Origin: Rhodobacter capsulatus
GTDB lineage: Bacteria > Pseudomonadota > Alphaproteobacteria > Rhodobacterales > Rhodobacteraceae
DNA: 64,000 nt
Assembly (NCBI RefSeq): GCF_005144475.1
Contig: NZ_SWJZ01000025.1
Coordinates: forward strand, 1 to 64,000
Direction: 5' to 3'
How positions within the stretch are numbered: position 1 is the first letter of the stretch; every line of letters begins with the position of its first letter. Positions 33,450 through 41,556 of this stretch are shown here, one piece after another. Position numbers and translations under genes: made by a program. The notes under the pieces are model-generated. The model was not told the origin of the DNA. It made no database searches and saw nothing but the letters and a program-made list of their open reading frames with translations.

Positions 33450-34292
33450 ATGCCGAAAATTCCGCTGTCGCTGCGCGAACCGCTCGATCCGGCCGATTCC
33501 AATCCTCTGACGTTCGCCGTTGCCCAGCGCGACCGGGAAACCCTCTCGATGGTCACCCGCGCCGTGGAACGCCGCGATGTGGTGCTGGCCTTTCAACCCG
33601 TCGTGCAGACCCTCCGCCCCGACCGCCCCGCCTTTTACGAGGGGTTGATCCGGGTACTTGACGACACTGGCCGGGTGATTCCCGCGCAGGATTTCATCGG
33701 CGCCGCCGAAACCACCGAAATGGGCCGCAAGCTTGACTGTCTGGCGCTGGAAATGGGGCTTTTGTCCCTGGCCGAGGACCGCAGCCTGCGGTTGTCGGTC
33801 AACATGTCCGCCCGTTCGATCGGTTACCCGGACTGGATGCGTATCCTGAACCGCGGCCTTGCGATGGACGACCGCCTGGGCGAGCGGCTGATTCTGGAAA
33901 TCACCGAATCTTCGGCGATGATGATGCCGGAACTGGTCTCGGTCTTCATGCAGGACATGCAGACGAAAGGCATCTGCTTCGCGCTCGACGATTTCGGCGC
34001 GGGCTACACCTCGTTCCGCTATCTGCGCGAATTCTACTTCGACATCCTGAAGATCGACGGCCAGTTCATCACCGGCATCGCCCGCAATCCCGACAACCAG
34101 ATCCTGACCCAGGCGCTGATGTCGATTTCCCGGCATTTCGACATGTTCACCGTTGCCGAAGCCGTCGAAACCGCCGAGGATGCGGCTTGGCTGACGCGGG
34201 CAGGCATCGACTGCATGCAGGGCTATTATTTCGGCGCGCCGACGATCATGCCGCCGTGGAAAGCGCCCACGACCCACAAGGCCGGGATCTGA
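33450..34292 (+). CDS. EAL domain c-di-GMP phosphodiesterase (stand-alone)
   Basis: A 280-residue protein that is essentially one EAL domain. Signature positions are FYEGLIRV (EGL in place of EAL), LSVNMSARSI, ILEITESSAM, FALDDFGAGYTSF, LKIDGQFI, VAEAVETAED and MQGYYFGAP. The catalytic and metal-binding acidic residues appear intact, so hydrolysis of c-di-GMP to pGpG is likely. No GGDEF or sensor domain is fused. The ATG at 33450 is chosen for its GGAGG; an ATG 12 bases upstream is also in frame. The divergent PAS protein may be its sensory partner. Confidence 0.88.
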   Translation: MPKIPLSLREPLDPADSNPLTFAVAQRDRETLSMVTRAVERRDVVLAFQPVVQTLRPDRPAFYEGLIRVLDDTGRVIPAQDFIGAAETTEMGRKLDCLALEMGLLSLAEDRSLRLSVNMSARSIGYPDWMRILNRGLAMDDRLGERLILEITESSAMMMPELVSVFMQDMQTKGICFALDDFGAGYTSFRYLREFYFDILKIDGQFITGIARNPDNQILTQALMSISRHFDMFTVAEAVETAEDAAWLTRAGIDCMQGYYFGAPTIMPPWKAPTTHKAGI

Positions 34293-34317
34293 CCCCCGGC
34301 CCGGGCCCTCGATTTCA

Positions 34318-34338
34318 TCGCGCAACAAAATTGCGCGA
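34318..34338. promoter_or_regulatory. Perfect palindrome upstream of phaA
   Basis: TCGCGCAA-CAAAA-TTGCGCGA has 8-bp perfect arms. It is 108 bases before the phaA start and 26 bases after the EAL stop. The inner core GCGCAACAAAATTGCGC is almost identical to the palindrome before phaB, so an operator is more likely than a terminator. TTAATATTGCC follows at about 34346. Confidence 0.6.
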
Positions 34339-34445
34339 ACCGGCGTTAATATTGCCAAATCTGCTTGACCTCCTGCGGCCTTTCGGCATGCTGCACAGCG
34401 GCAATGGGCGCCTTTGCGCCCGAAATCCTGTGAGGAGGGAAATTC

Positions 34446-35621
34446 ATGACCAATGTCGTCATCGTCTCGGCGGCCCGGACCGCCGTGGGCAGCTTCAACG
34501 GCGCTTTCGCCAACACCCCCGCGCATGAGCTGGGCGCGGCGGCGATCGAAGCCGTGGTGGCGCGGGCGGGCATCGACAAGGCGGAGGTCTCGGAAACCAT
34601 CCTCGGTCAGGTGCTGACCGCCGGTCAGGGCCAGAACCCGGCGCGTCAGGCGCATATCAAGGCCGGTCTGCCGATCGAATCGGCCGCCTGGAGCATCAAC
34701 CAGGTCTGCGGCTCGGGCCTGCGCACGGTGGCGCTGGGCGCGCAACACATCCAGCTCGGCGATGCGGCGATCGTCGTCGCGGGCGGTCAGGAAAGCATGT
34801 CGCTGTCGCCCCATGTCGCGCATCTGCGCGCGGGCACCAAGATGGGCGACATGAAGATGATCGATTCGATGATCAAGGACGGGCTTTGGGACGCCTTCAA
34901 CGGCTATCACATGGGCCAGACCGCCGAGAATGTCGCGAGCCAATGGCAGATCAGCCGCGAGATGCAGGACGACTTCGCCCTCGCCTCGCAAAACAAGGCC
35001 GAAGCCGCGCAAAAGGCGGGCAAGTTCGTCGATGAGATCGTCGCCTTCACGATCAAGACCCGCAAGGGCGACATCGTCGTCGACGCCGACGAATACATCC
35101 GCCACGGCGCGACGCTCGAATCGATGCAGAAGCTGAAACCGGCCTTCACCAAGGACGGCACGGTGACCGCGGGCAACGCCAGCGGAATCAACGACGGCGC
35201 CGCCGTGGTGCTGCTGATGACGGAAGAAGAGGCCGCCAAGCGCGGTCTGACGCCGCTCGCCCGCATCGCCTCTTATGCCACCGCGGGGCTCGACCCGTCG
35301 ATCATGGGCTGCGGCCCGATCCCGGCCTCACGCAAGGCGCTGGAAAAGGCGGGTTGGAACGCCGCCGATCTCGACCGGATCGAGGCGAACGAGGCTTTCG
35401 CGGCCCAGGCCTGCGCGGTGAACAAGGACATGGGCTGGGACGTCTCGAAGGTGAACGTGAACGGCGGCGCCATCGCCATCGGCCACCCGATCGGCGCCTC
35501 GGGCTGCCGGATCCTGAACACGCTTGTCTTCGAAATGAAACGCTCGGGCGCGAAAAAGGGTCTGGCGACGCTCTGCATCGGCGGCGGCATGGGCGTGGCC
35601 ATGTGCCTCGAAGGGCTCTGA
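34446..35621 (+). CDS. phaA: Acetyl-CoA acetyltransferase (beta-ketothiolase)
   Basis: A 391-residue biosynthetic thiolase that condenses two acetyl-CoA to acetoacetyl-CoA. Active-site elements are the nucleophilic cysteine in [11 protein letters not shown], the histidine in [16 protein letters not shown] and the second cysteine in [15 protein letters not shown]. The start [17 protein letters not shown] follows GAGGAGGG. phaB is 105 bases downstream. Together they supply 3-hydroxybutyryl-CoA for polyhydroxybutyrate and, in this group, for the ethylmalonyl-CoA pathway. Confidence 0.96.
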   Translation: MTNVVIVSAARTAVGSFNGAFANTPAHELGAAAIEAVVARAGIDKAEVSETILGQVLTAGQGQNPARQAHIKAGLPIESAAWSINQVCGSGLRTVALGAQHIQLGDAAIVVAGGQESMSLSPHVAHLRAGTKMGDMKMIDSMIKDGLWDAFNGYHMGQTAENVASQWQISREMQDDFALASQNKAEAAQKAGKFVDEIVAFTIKTRKGDIVVDADEYIRHGATLESMQKLKPAFTKDGTVTAGNASGINDGAAVVLLMTEEEAAKRGLTPLARIASYATAGLDPSIMGCGPIPASRKALEKAGWNAADLDRIEANEAFAAQACAVNKDMGWDVSKVNVNGGAIAIGHPIGASGCRILNTLVFEMKRSGAKKGLATLCIGGGMGVAMCLEGL

Positions 35622-35651
35622 GTCTCACTTTTTTCTGCAAATGCGAAAAAC

Positions 35652-35676
35652 GGGCGCGCAACAATATTGCGCGCCC
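35652..35676. promoter_or_regulatory. Perfect palindrome between phaA and phaB
   Basis: GGGCGCGCAA-CAATA-TTGCGCGCCC has 10-bp perfect arms and is followed by TGCTTATTTT. It could act as a terminator for phaA, but the core GCGCAACAATATTGCGC matches the palindrome upstream of phaA at all but one base, which favours a shared operator. Confidence 0.6.
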
Positions 35677-35726
35677 TGCTTATTTTAGGTAACAGCATTT
35701 CAACAAGGATGATCTGAGGAGGAATC

Positions 35727-36449
35727 ATGTCCAGAGTTGCACTCGTCACCGGGGGATCGCGCGGCATTGGCGCCGCCATTTCTTTGGCGCTGAAGGAAGC
35801 CGGTTACACCGTCGCCGCGAACTATGCCGGCAATGACGAAGCCGCCGCGAAATTCACCGCCGAGACCGGGATCAAGACCTACAAATGGTCGGTCGCCGAT
35901 TACGACGCCTGCGCCGCGGGCATCGCGCAGGTCGAGGCCGATCTGGGTCCGGTCGACGTGCTGGTGAACAATGCGGGCATCACCCGCGACGCGCCGTTCC
36001 ACAAGATGACCCGCGAGCAGTGGGATCAGGTGATCGGCACCAACCTGAACGGCATCTTCAACATGACGCATCCGCTCTGGAACGGCATGCGCGAGCGCAA
36101 ATTCGGCCGGATCATCAACATCTCCTCGATCAACGGTCAAAAGGGCCAGTTCGCCCAGGCGAACTACTCGGCGGCGAAGGCGGGCGACATCGGCTTCACC
36201 AAGGCGCTGGCCCAGGAAGGGGCGCGGGCGGGGATCACCGTCAACGCGATCTGCCCGGGCTATATCGCCACGGAAATGGTGATGGCGGTGCCGGAAAAGG
36301 TCCGCGAGCAGATCATCGCGACGATCCCGGTCGGCCGTCTGGGCGAAACCGGCGATATCGCGCGCTGCGTGGTCTTCCTCGCCTCGGATGATGCGGGCTT
36401 CATCACCGGCGCGACGCTGACCGCGAACGGCGGCCAGTACATGACCTGA
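35727..36449 (+). CDS. phaB: Acetoacetyl-CoA reductase
   Basis: A 240-residue short-chain dehydrogenase. The cofactor motif is TGGSRGIGAAISLAL, the NAG motif is VNNAGITRD, and the catalytic Ser/Tyr/Lys lie in ISSINGQKGQFAQANYSAAK. It reduces acetoacetyl-CoA to (R)-3-hydroxybutyryl-CoA with NADPH. The start follows TGAGGAGG. It ends with NGGQYMT, as in other alphaproteobacterial PhaB proteins. Confidence 0.96.
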   Translation: MSRVALVTGGSRGIGAAISLALKEAGYTVAANYAGNDEAAAKFTAETGIKTYKWSVADYDACAAGIAQVEADLGPVDVLVNNAGITRDAPFHKMTREQWDQVIGTNLNGIFNMTHPLWNGMRERKFGRIINISSINGQKGQFAQANYSAAKAGDIGFTKALAQEGARAGITVNAICPGYIATEMVMAVPEKVREQIIATIPVGRLGETGDIARCVVFLASDDAGFITGATLTANGGQYMT

Positions 36450-36473
36450 TTTGCCCTTGGCAAAACGGTTCGG

Positions 36474-36492
36474 GGCCCGCATCCTGCGGGCC
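36474..36492 (+). terminator. Hairpin after phaB
   Basis: GGCCCGC-ATCCT-GCGGGCC, followed by TCTTGCATTT, lies 24 bases after phaB. A second perfect small hairpin, TTTGCC-CTT-GGCAAA, lies at 36450-36464. The U-tract is poor but the pair probably limits read-through. Confidence 0.6.
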
Positions 36493-36512
36493 TCTTGCAT
36501 TTCGGGGGTCAG

Positions 36513-37376
36513 ATGTCGCGCAACCGGGCAACCTTGATCGGCTTTTCGGCCGTCGCGCTTTGGGCGCTCTTGGCACTGTTCACCGTGGCCTCGGCGCCAG
36601 TGCCGCCCCTGCAACTGAATGCGCTGTGCTTTGCCATCGGCGGCGGCATCGGCCTGATCTGGGTCGCCGCGACGGAAGGATTCGCCGTGCTGCGGCAGGT
36701 CTCGTGGAAGGTCTATGCCTTCGGCACCGCGGCGCTGTTCGGCTATCACCTGATCTATTTCTCGGCGCTGCGTCTGGCCCCCCCGGCAGAGGCCAGCCTG
36801 ATCGCCTATCTCTGGCCGCTTCTGATCGTGGTCTTTTCCGGCCTGCTGCCGGGCGAGCGGCTGAACCGGCTGCATATTTTCGGGGCGGTGATCGCCTTTG
36901 CCGGGGCGGCGCTGATCGTTGCCCGGGGCGGTATTGCCGCCAGCGCCGAATCGCTGCCGGGCTATGGGCTGGCCTTCCTTTGCGCGCTGACCTGGTCGGG
37001 CTATTCGCTGCTGTCGCGCCGGATGGGCACGGTGCCCACGGCGGCCGTGGCGGTCTATTGCCTGGCAACGGCCGTGCTGTCGGCGGCGGCGCATCTGGCG
37101 CTGGAAGAGACGCTCTGGCCCACAGGCGCCACCGGCTGGGGGGCGATCATCGCGCTGGGGCTGGGCCCGGTCGGGCTGGCCTTTTACACATGGGATGTGG
37201 GGGTGAAGCGGGGCGACATCCAGATCTTGGGAACGGCGTCCTATGCGGCGCCCCTTTTGTCAACGCTTGCGCTGATCGGGGCGGGGATCGCGGCAGCGTC
37301 CCCTGGTCTGGTGCTGGCCGCCGCGATGATTGCTGCAGGTGCCTTTCTGGCCGCTTTGGGCAGTCGGCAAGGCTAG
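36513..37376 (+). CDS. DMT superfamily (EamA/YddG-like) exporter
   Basis: A 287-residue protein with about ten membrane helices arranged as two EamA repeats (RATLIGFSAVALWALLALF and GLAFLCALTWSGYSLLSRR begin the halves). The layout resembles YddG-type exporters of aromatic amino acids, but substrate cannot be read. The ATG at 36513 is preceded by GGGGGT; it lies 20 bases after the phaB hairpin. Confidence 0.83.
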   Translation: MSRNRATLIGFSAVALWALLALFTVASAPVPPLQLNALCFAIGGGIGLIWVAATEGFAVLRQVSWKVYAFGTAALFGYHLIYFSALRLAPPAEASLIAYLWPLLIVVFSGLLPGERLNRLHIFGAVIAFAGAALIVARGGIAASAESLPGYGLAFLCALTWSGYSLLSRRMGTVPTAAVAVYCLATAVLSAAAHLALEETLWPTGATGWGAIIALGLGPVGLAFYTWDVGVKRGDIQILGTASYAAPLLSTLALIGAGIAAASPGLVLAAAMIAAGAFLAALGSRQG

Positions 37377-37403
37377 GGACCGGCCCGCAGGCCGGACCGG
37401 AAA

Positions 37404-37577
37404 TCAGACCGCCACGCCTTCCAGCCGGGCGATTTCTTCCTTGAGCCGCAGTTTCTGTTTCTTCATCTCCGCGATTTGCAGGTCATCGAAGCTGGGCGTA
37501 CGAAGCGCCACTTCGACTTCCGCGGACAGAGCCTGATGTTTCTTGCGAAGTTCAGCGATATGCGAACTCACGGACAT
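37404..37577 (-). CDS. YdcH family (DUF465) small protein
   Basis: A 57-residue helical protein, MSVSSHIAELRKKHQALSAE continuing to KKQKLRLKEEIARL, typical of DUF465. The function is unknown; it forms a helical hairpin. The start at 37575-37577 is preceded by GGAGACTGCC. The interval 37578-37700 contains AT-rich sequence with ACAATATTGCC at 37684-37694, similar to half of the pha palindrome. Confidence 0.85.
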   Translation of the reverse strand: MSVSSHIAELRKKHQALSAEVEVALRTPSFDDLQIAEMKKQKLRLKEEIARLEGVAV

Positions 37578-37700
37578 GGCAGTCTCCTCTTTCCTTGTTC
37601 GGTAGGATGATTGCAGCACGTTTTCGAACGCTTGTCACGCGCTTGTCGTATTGCCGCGCGAAAATATGAGCCGGTTTCACCGAACAATATTGCCACGGAA

Positions 37701-38462
37701 TTAAGACGTTAGCGGCAGGGCTTCGCCGCAGCGCAGCACTGCTTGCGCAGCATCGGTGAGGTCTTCGGCATCGCCCTGATGCGCAGGCCGCGCATGCAGC
37801 ACGAAGGGCGCCAGAAGCCGCAACGGCGCCTTGCCCCCCTTGCGCGCGGTCACGATCACCCGCCCCGCCGCGCGTCCCTGCCGCGCCGCAATCGGCAGCA
37901 CCGTGATCGCGCCCCCCTGCCCCGCCAGCGCAGTCAGAATGTCGCCCAGCCGGTCGGCGTTCTGGATCAGCGTCAGCCAGCCGCCGGGCTGCAGCCGCCG
38001 CATCCCCGCCCGCACCCAATCGACCAGCGGCGTCACCTCGCGCTGTGCCCGTTCGCGGCCCGCATCCGCCGCCGCCGTGCCGCCCGAGGCCGCAAAGTAA
38101 GGCGGATTGGCGATCACATGATCGTAATTGCGCGCCCGCAGCGCCGCGGGCATCCGCGCCAGATCGCCCTCGAAGACCTCGAGCGTCGCCGCATTCGCCG
38201 CCGCGTTGCGCCGCGCCAGATCGGCGTAGGCCGGTTGCAGCTCCAGCCCCGCCTGCACCAGCCCCGGCACCCGCCAGCCCAGACAGAGGCTGGCCACCCC
38301 GGCGCCGCAGCCCAGTTCCAGCACCGATTGCCCCGGTTTTGCGCCGCAAGCGGCCGCCAGAAGCACCGGATCCATCGCCGCGCGATAGCCCCGGCGCGGT
38401 TGCGCCACCGTCAGCCGACCGTCCAGAAACCGGTCGAAGGTGCAGTCCTCGGGCGGAAACAT
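37701..38462 (-). CDS. tRNA1(Val) (adenine-37-N6)-methyltransferase-like protein
   Basis: A 253-residue Rossmann-fold methyltransferase. The SAM-binding motif I is VLELGCGAGVASLCLG, and the catalytic N6-adenine motif is VIANPPYFAA. It resembles TrmN6/YfiC enzymes, which methylate A37 of tRNA-Val. The start MFPPEDCTFDRFL at 38460-38462 is chosen; longer in-frame sequence overlaps the DUF2007 gene upstream. The DUF2007 gene ends 17 bases before this start, suggesting cotranscription. Confidence 0.85.
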   Translation of the reverse strand: MFPPEDCTFDRFLDGRLTVAQPRRGYRAAMDPVLLAAACGAKPGQSVLELGCGAGVASLCLGWRVPGLVQAGLELQPAYADLARRNAAANAATLEVFEGDLARMPAALRARNYDHVIANPPYFAASGGTAAADAGRERAQREVTPLVDWVRAGMRRLQPGGWLTLIQNADRLGDILTALAGQGGAITVLPIAARQGRAAGRVIVTARKGGKAPLRLLAPFVLHARPAHQGDAEDLTDAAQAVLRCGEALPLTS

Positions 38463-38479
38463 CACTCTTCCCACAGCCC

Positions 38480-38692
38480 TCAGTCTTCCCACAGCCCGTT
38501 GTCGCGCAAAATCGCCTGCGCCAGGAACCACTCCGCATCGGCCACGGCCAATCTGCGCGGCAAAATGCCGAGGCTGCCGTCCAGAATGCTCATGTGGACG
38601 TCCCACTCAAAGGCCGTTATACCCTCGCCCTCAAGAAGGGCCATCGCCATGGCGATCCGAACCGGGTCGGTGGTGCGCAGAAGCTCTTTCAT
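38480..38692 (-). CDS. DUF2007 domain small protein
   Basis: A 70-residue protein, MKELLRTTDPVRIAMAMALL then GITAFEWDVHMSILDGSLG and RRLAVADAEWFLAQAIL. This is a compact ferredoxin-like DUF2007 domain, sometimes named putative signal-transducing protein. No function is established. It is divergent from the polyprenyl diphosphate synthase gene and precedes the tRNA methyltransferase homologue. Confidence 0.85.
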   Translation of the reverse strand: MKELLRTTDPVRIAMAMALLEGEGITAFEWDVHMSILDGSLGILPRRLAVADAEWFLAQAILRDNGLWED

Positions 38693-38764
38693 CGCTCGAC
38701 TTAAGGGCAGCTTTGTCCCCCTGTCGAGACGGAAATTGGGCCGGGAAACTGGGAAGGAAGACCG

Positions 38765-39766
38765 ATGAGCCTCGACGACAAGGCGACGAAACCGCACGAC
38801 CGTCTGGCGCAGGCGCTGGCCGAGGACATGGCGGCGGTGAATGCGCTGATCCGCGAGCGGATGAGTTCGGAACATGCCCCCCGCATCCCCGAGGTCACGG
38901 CGCATCTGATCGAGGCGGGCGGCAAGCGGCTGCGGCCGATGCTGACCTTGGCCGCGGCGCGGCTGGTGGGCTATGGCGGCCCCTATCATGTGCATCTGGC
39001 GGCGACGGTCGAATTCATCCACACCGCGACGCTGTTGCATGACGATGTGGTCGACGAAAGCCGCCAGCGTCGCGGCCGTCCGACGGCGAACCTGCTTTGG
39101 GACAACAAATCCTCGGTTCTGGTCGGGGATTATCTGTTTGCCCGCTCGTTCCAGCTGATGACCGACACCGGCAACATGCGGGTGATGGAGATCCTGGCGA
39201 ATGCGTCGGCGGTGATCGCCGAGGGCGAGGTGCTGCAGCTGACGGCGGCGCAGAATCTGGCCACGACCGAGGACATCTATCTGCGGGTGATCCGCGGCAA
39301 GACGGCGGCGCTGTTCTCGGCGGCGACCGAGGTCGGCGGCATCATCGGCGGCGCCCCCGAAGATCAGGTGAAGGCGCTTTACGATTACGGCGACGCGCTC
39401 GGCATCGCCTTCCAGATCGTCGATGACCTGCTGGATTACGGCGGCAAATCGGCCGAGATCGGCAAGAACACCGGCGACGATTTCCGCGAACGCAAGCTGA
39501 CGCTGCCGGTGATCAAGGCCGTCGCGCTGGCCGATGACACGGAACGCGCCTTCTGGAAGCGCGTCATCGAAAAGGGCGACCAGCAGGACGGCGATCTGGA
39601 ACAGGCGATGGCGCTGATGACGCAGCACGGCACGCTGGAAGCGACGCGGCTTGCGGCGATCGGCTGGACCGACACCGCCCGCAAGGCGCTCGCGGCGCTG
39701 CCCGATCATCCGCTGCGGCAGATGCTGGACGATCTGGCCGATTACGTCGTCGAACGGGTGCGCTGA
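38765..39766 (+). CDS. Long-chain all-trans polyprenyl diphosphate synthase (solanesyl/decaprenyl type)
   Basis: A 333-residue IspB-like prenyl elongase. The first aspartate-rich motif is LLHDDVVDESRQRRG, the second is FQIVDDLLDYGG. GGKRLRPMLTLAAARL and IRGKTAALFSAATE are substrate-site elements. It extends farnesyl or geranylgeranyl diphosphate to the C45 or C50 side chain of ubiquinone. Rhodobacter capsulatus has a characterised solanesyl diphosphate synthase (SdsA) of this type; chain length cannot be settled here. Confidence 0.93.
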   Translation: MSLDDKATKPHDRLAQALAEDMAAVNALIRERMSSEHAPRIPEVTAHLIEAGGKRLRPMLTLAAARLVGYGGPYHVHLAATVEFIHTATLLHDDVVDESRQRRGRPTANLLWDNKSSVLVGDYLFARSFQLMTDTGNMRVMEILANASAVIAEGEVLQLTAAQNLATTEDIYLRVIRGKTAALFSAATEVGGIIGGAPEDQVKALYDYGDALGIAFQIVDDLLDYGGKSAEIGKNTGDDFRERKLTLPVIKAVALADDTERAFWKRVIEKGDQQDGDLEQAMALMTQHGTLEATRLAAIGWTDTARKALAALPDHPLRQMLDDLADYVVERVR

Positions 39767-39799
39767 GCGCCCCGCCCGAAGCCCCCCGCCCGCGCGCCC

Positions 39800-41449
39800 T
39801 TACGGGCGCTCGGGCCGCAGCAGGATATAGGTCGCGGTCCGGCGTTCCTCGACCAGCCGCCAGCCCGCCTCCGCAATCGCCGTCACGATCTCGTCGCGGC
39901 GCGTCTGGCCGGTGGGGCACAGCGGCACCAGCACATGATCGGCGGCCGCGATCCCCGGCGTGCCGCCGTAATACCAGGGCGCGGCGCCCTTGACCGGCTC
40001 GAACGGCCCGTAAAGCCACAGCGCCGAGAACAGATCCGCCACCAGCACCCGCGACCGCGCGTAGCCCGCCTGCGTCAGATCGGCGGCCAGGGTCTCGAAC
40101 CAGGCGGCATAGCCCATCAGGATCTCGCAATCGGGCAGGGTCTCGCCGTTCAGCACCGCAGGTCCCCGCGGCGTCGCGGCGGTCTCGCCCCGGCCCGCAT
40201 AGGCGGCAAAGGGCTGTCCCGGCCCATCCGCCACCTGCTTCTGCTGCACCCGATAGACGCGCGCGGCCAGCACCTGCAGATCGGCATCCTGCGGCCGGGC
40301 GGACAGCAGCGGCACGCTCTCTGCCGTCCCGGCAAGGGGATGGCGCAGCGGGCTGGTGAGCAGATTGGCCATCGGCCCCGCCGCCAGCGCCAGCGCCGCA
40401 ACCCCGGTCGCCAGCAAGACCTCGCGCAGCGGCCAGCCCAGCCCGTTGTCGACCCGGCGGTCCGGGCGCAGGGCCAGCGCGATCAGCCCCACCAGCACCA
40501 GCCATTGCGGATCGTTGCCGAAATTCTGATAAGTCACATAAGCGAAGGCGGGCACCAGCCAGAGCAGCGCCAGCCCCTCGGCCCGCCGCCCGGACTGGCG
40601 CAGAAAGATCACCGTCGCCAAAGCCACCAGCGTCGCCGCCATATGTTTCGGCGCCATCAGCACCGCGCCCAGACTGTCGCCCGGCGCCGCCCGGGTGGTC
40701 GAGCCCGCCACCATCAGCAGATCCCGCAGATAAGCGGCCCAGAACCCCGGACCGAGCAGCGCCGTCACCACGGCCAGCACGAAAAGCCCCGACAGCACCG
40801 CCACGCCCAGCGTGCGCAGATCCCGCCGCGCCAAGAGCGCCACCACCAGCGCCGGGGCCAGCGCCGCGACATAGGTCACCTTGATCAGCCCCAGCCCCGC
40901 CATCAGCGCCCCGATCAAGGCGCCATCCAGCCGCTCCCGCCGCGGCCCGAGCGGCTCCAGCACCGCCAGCGCCACCGCCACATAGGCCATCGCCCAGGCC
41001 CAGCGGTTGTAATGCATCGAGACCGAGAACAGCGGTTTCGTCTCGCCATGCACCAGCGCCAGCACCATGCCCAGCACATAGGCCCCGAAGATCCAGGCCA
41101 GCCCCCCCGGCAGACGCGATTGCGCGGCGCGCAGGATCGGCAGGAACAGCACCGCCGCCACCGCCGCCTGCGCCGCAAGAAAGGCCTGGCCAAGCCCCAG
41201 CCCCGCCTGCACGAAAGCCGCAATCGGCCAAAGCCCGGCAATGCCGAGCGGCGTCATGAAATCACGATGCGGCATCTGCCCCTTTTCGGCCATGCGCAGC
41301 ACCAGATCGGCCAGATGCAGCGTGTCGCCCTCGTGCTGGGTGACGATCAGCCCCTCGGCCAGAAGCGGCACCGCCGCCAGAACGGCCCCCCAAAGCGCCA
41401 GCCCCAGCGTCAGGGGCAGCACCGCCGCCGCGTTTGACCTGCCCGTCAT
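39800..41449 (-). CDS. Polytopic membrane protein, GT-C glycosyltransferase-like
   Basis: A 549-residue protein starting MTGRSNAAAVLPLTLGLALW. It has about eleven membrane helices and a C-terminal globular tail (CEILMGYAAWFETLAADL, PWYYGGTPGIAAADHVLVP). After the first helix an acidic loop, TQHEGDTLHLADLVLRMAEK then PHRDFMTPLGIAG, resembles the catalytic loop of lipid-linked GT-C transferases. The fold assignment is by layout, so the substrate is unknown. It is divergent from an AAA ATPase gene with 107 bases between. Confidence 0.65.
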   Translation of the reverse strand: MTGRSNAAAVLPLTLGLALWGAVLAAVPLLAEGLIVTQHEGDTLHLADLVLRMAEKGQMPHRDFMTPLGIAGLWPIAAFVQAGLGLGQAFLAAQAAVAAVLFLPILRAAQSRLPGGLAWIFGAYVLGMVLALVHGETKPLFSVSMHYNRWAWAMAYVAVALAVLEPLGPRRERLDGALIGALMAGLGLIKVTYVAALAPALVVALLARRDLRTLGVAVLSGLFVLAVVTALLGPGFWAAYLRDLLMVAGSTTRAAPGDSLGAVLMAPKHMAATLVALATVIFLRQSGRRAEGLALLWLVPAFAYVTYQNFGNDPQWLVLVGLIALALRPDRRVDNGLGWPLREVLLATGVAALALAAGPMANLLTSPLRHPLAGTAESVPLLSARPQDADLQVLAARVYRVQQKQVADGPGQPFAAYAGRGETAATPRGPAVLNGETLPDCEILMGYAAWFETLAADLTQAGYARSRVLVADLFSALWLYGPFEPVKGAAPWYYGGTPGIAAADHVLVPLCPTGQTRRDEIVTAIAEAGWRLVEERRTATYILLRPERP

Positions 41450-41556
41450 CCCGGCCTCTCCGCATCTTTTCCCATTTTTGGCCACAATAGCCCGGCAGGA
41501 TGCGGCTGTGAATCCCGAAGCAACACGTTCCAAAACGGCGAGCCGGAGCAGGACAG

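Noticed and set aside
34211-34220. CTGCATGCAG as a PhaR-like site
   Set aside because: It lies inside the EAL coding sequence at conserved residues; the GCGCAA palindromes in intergenic DNA are better candidates.
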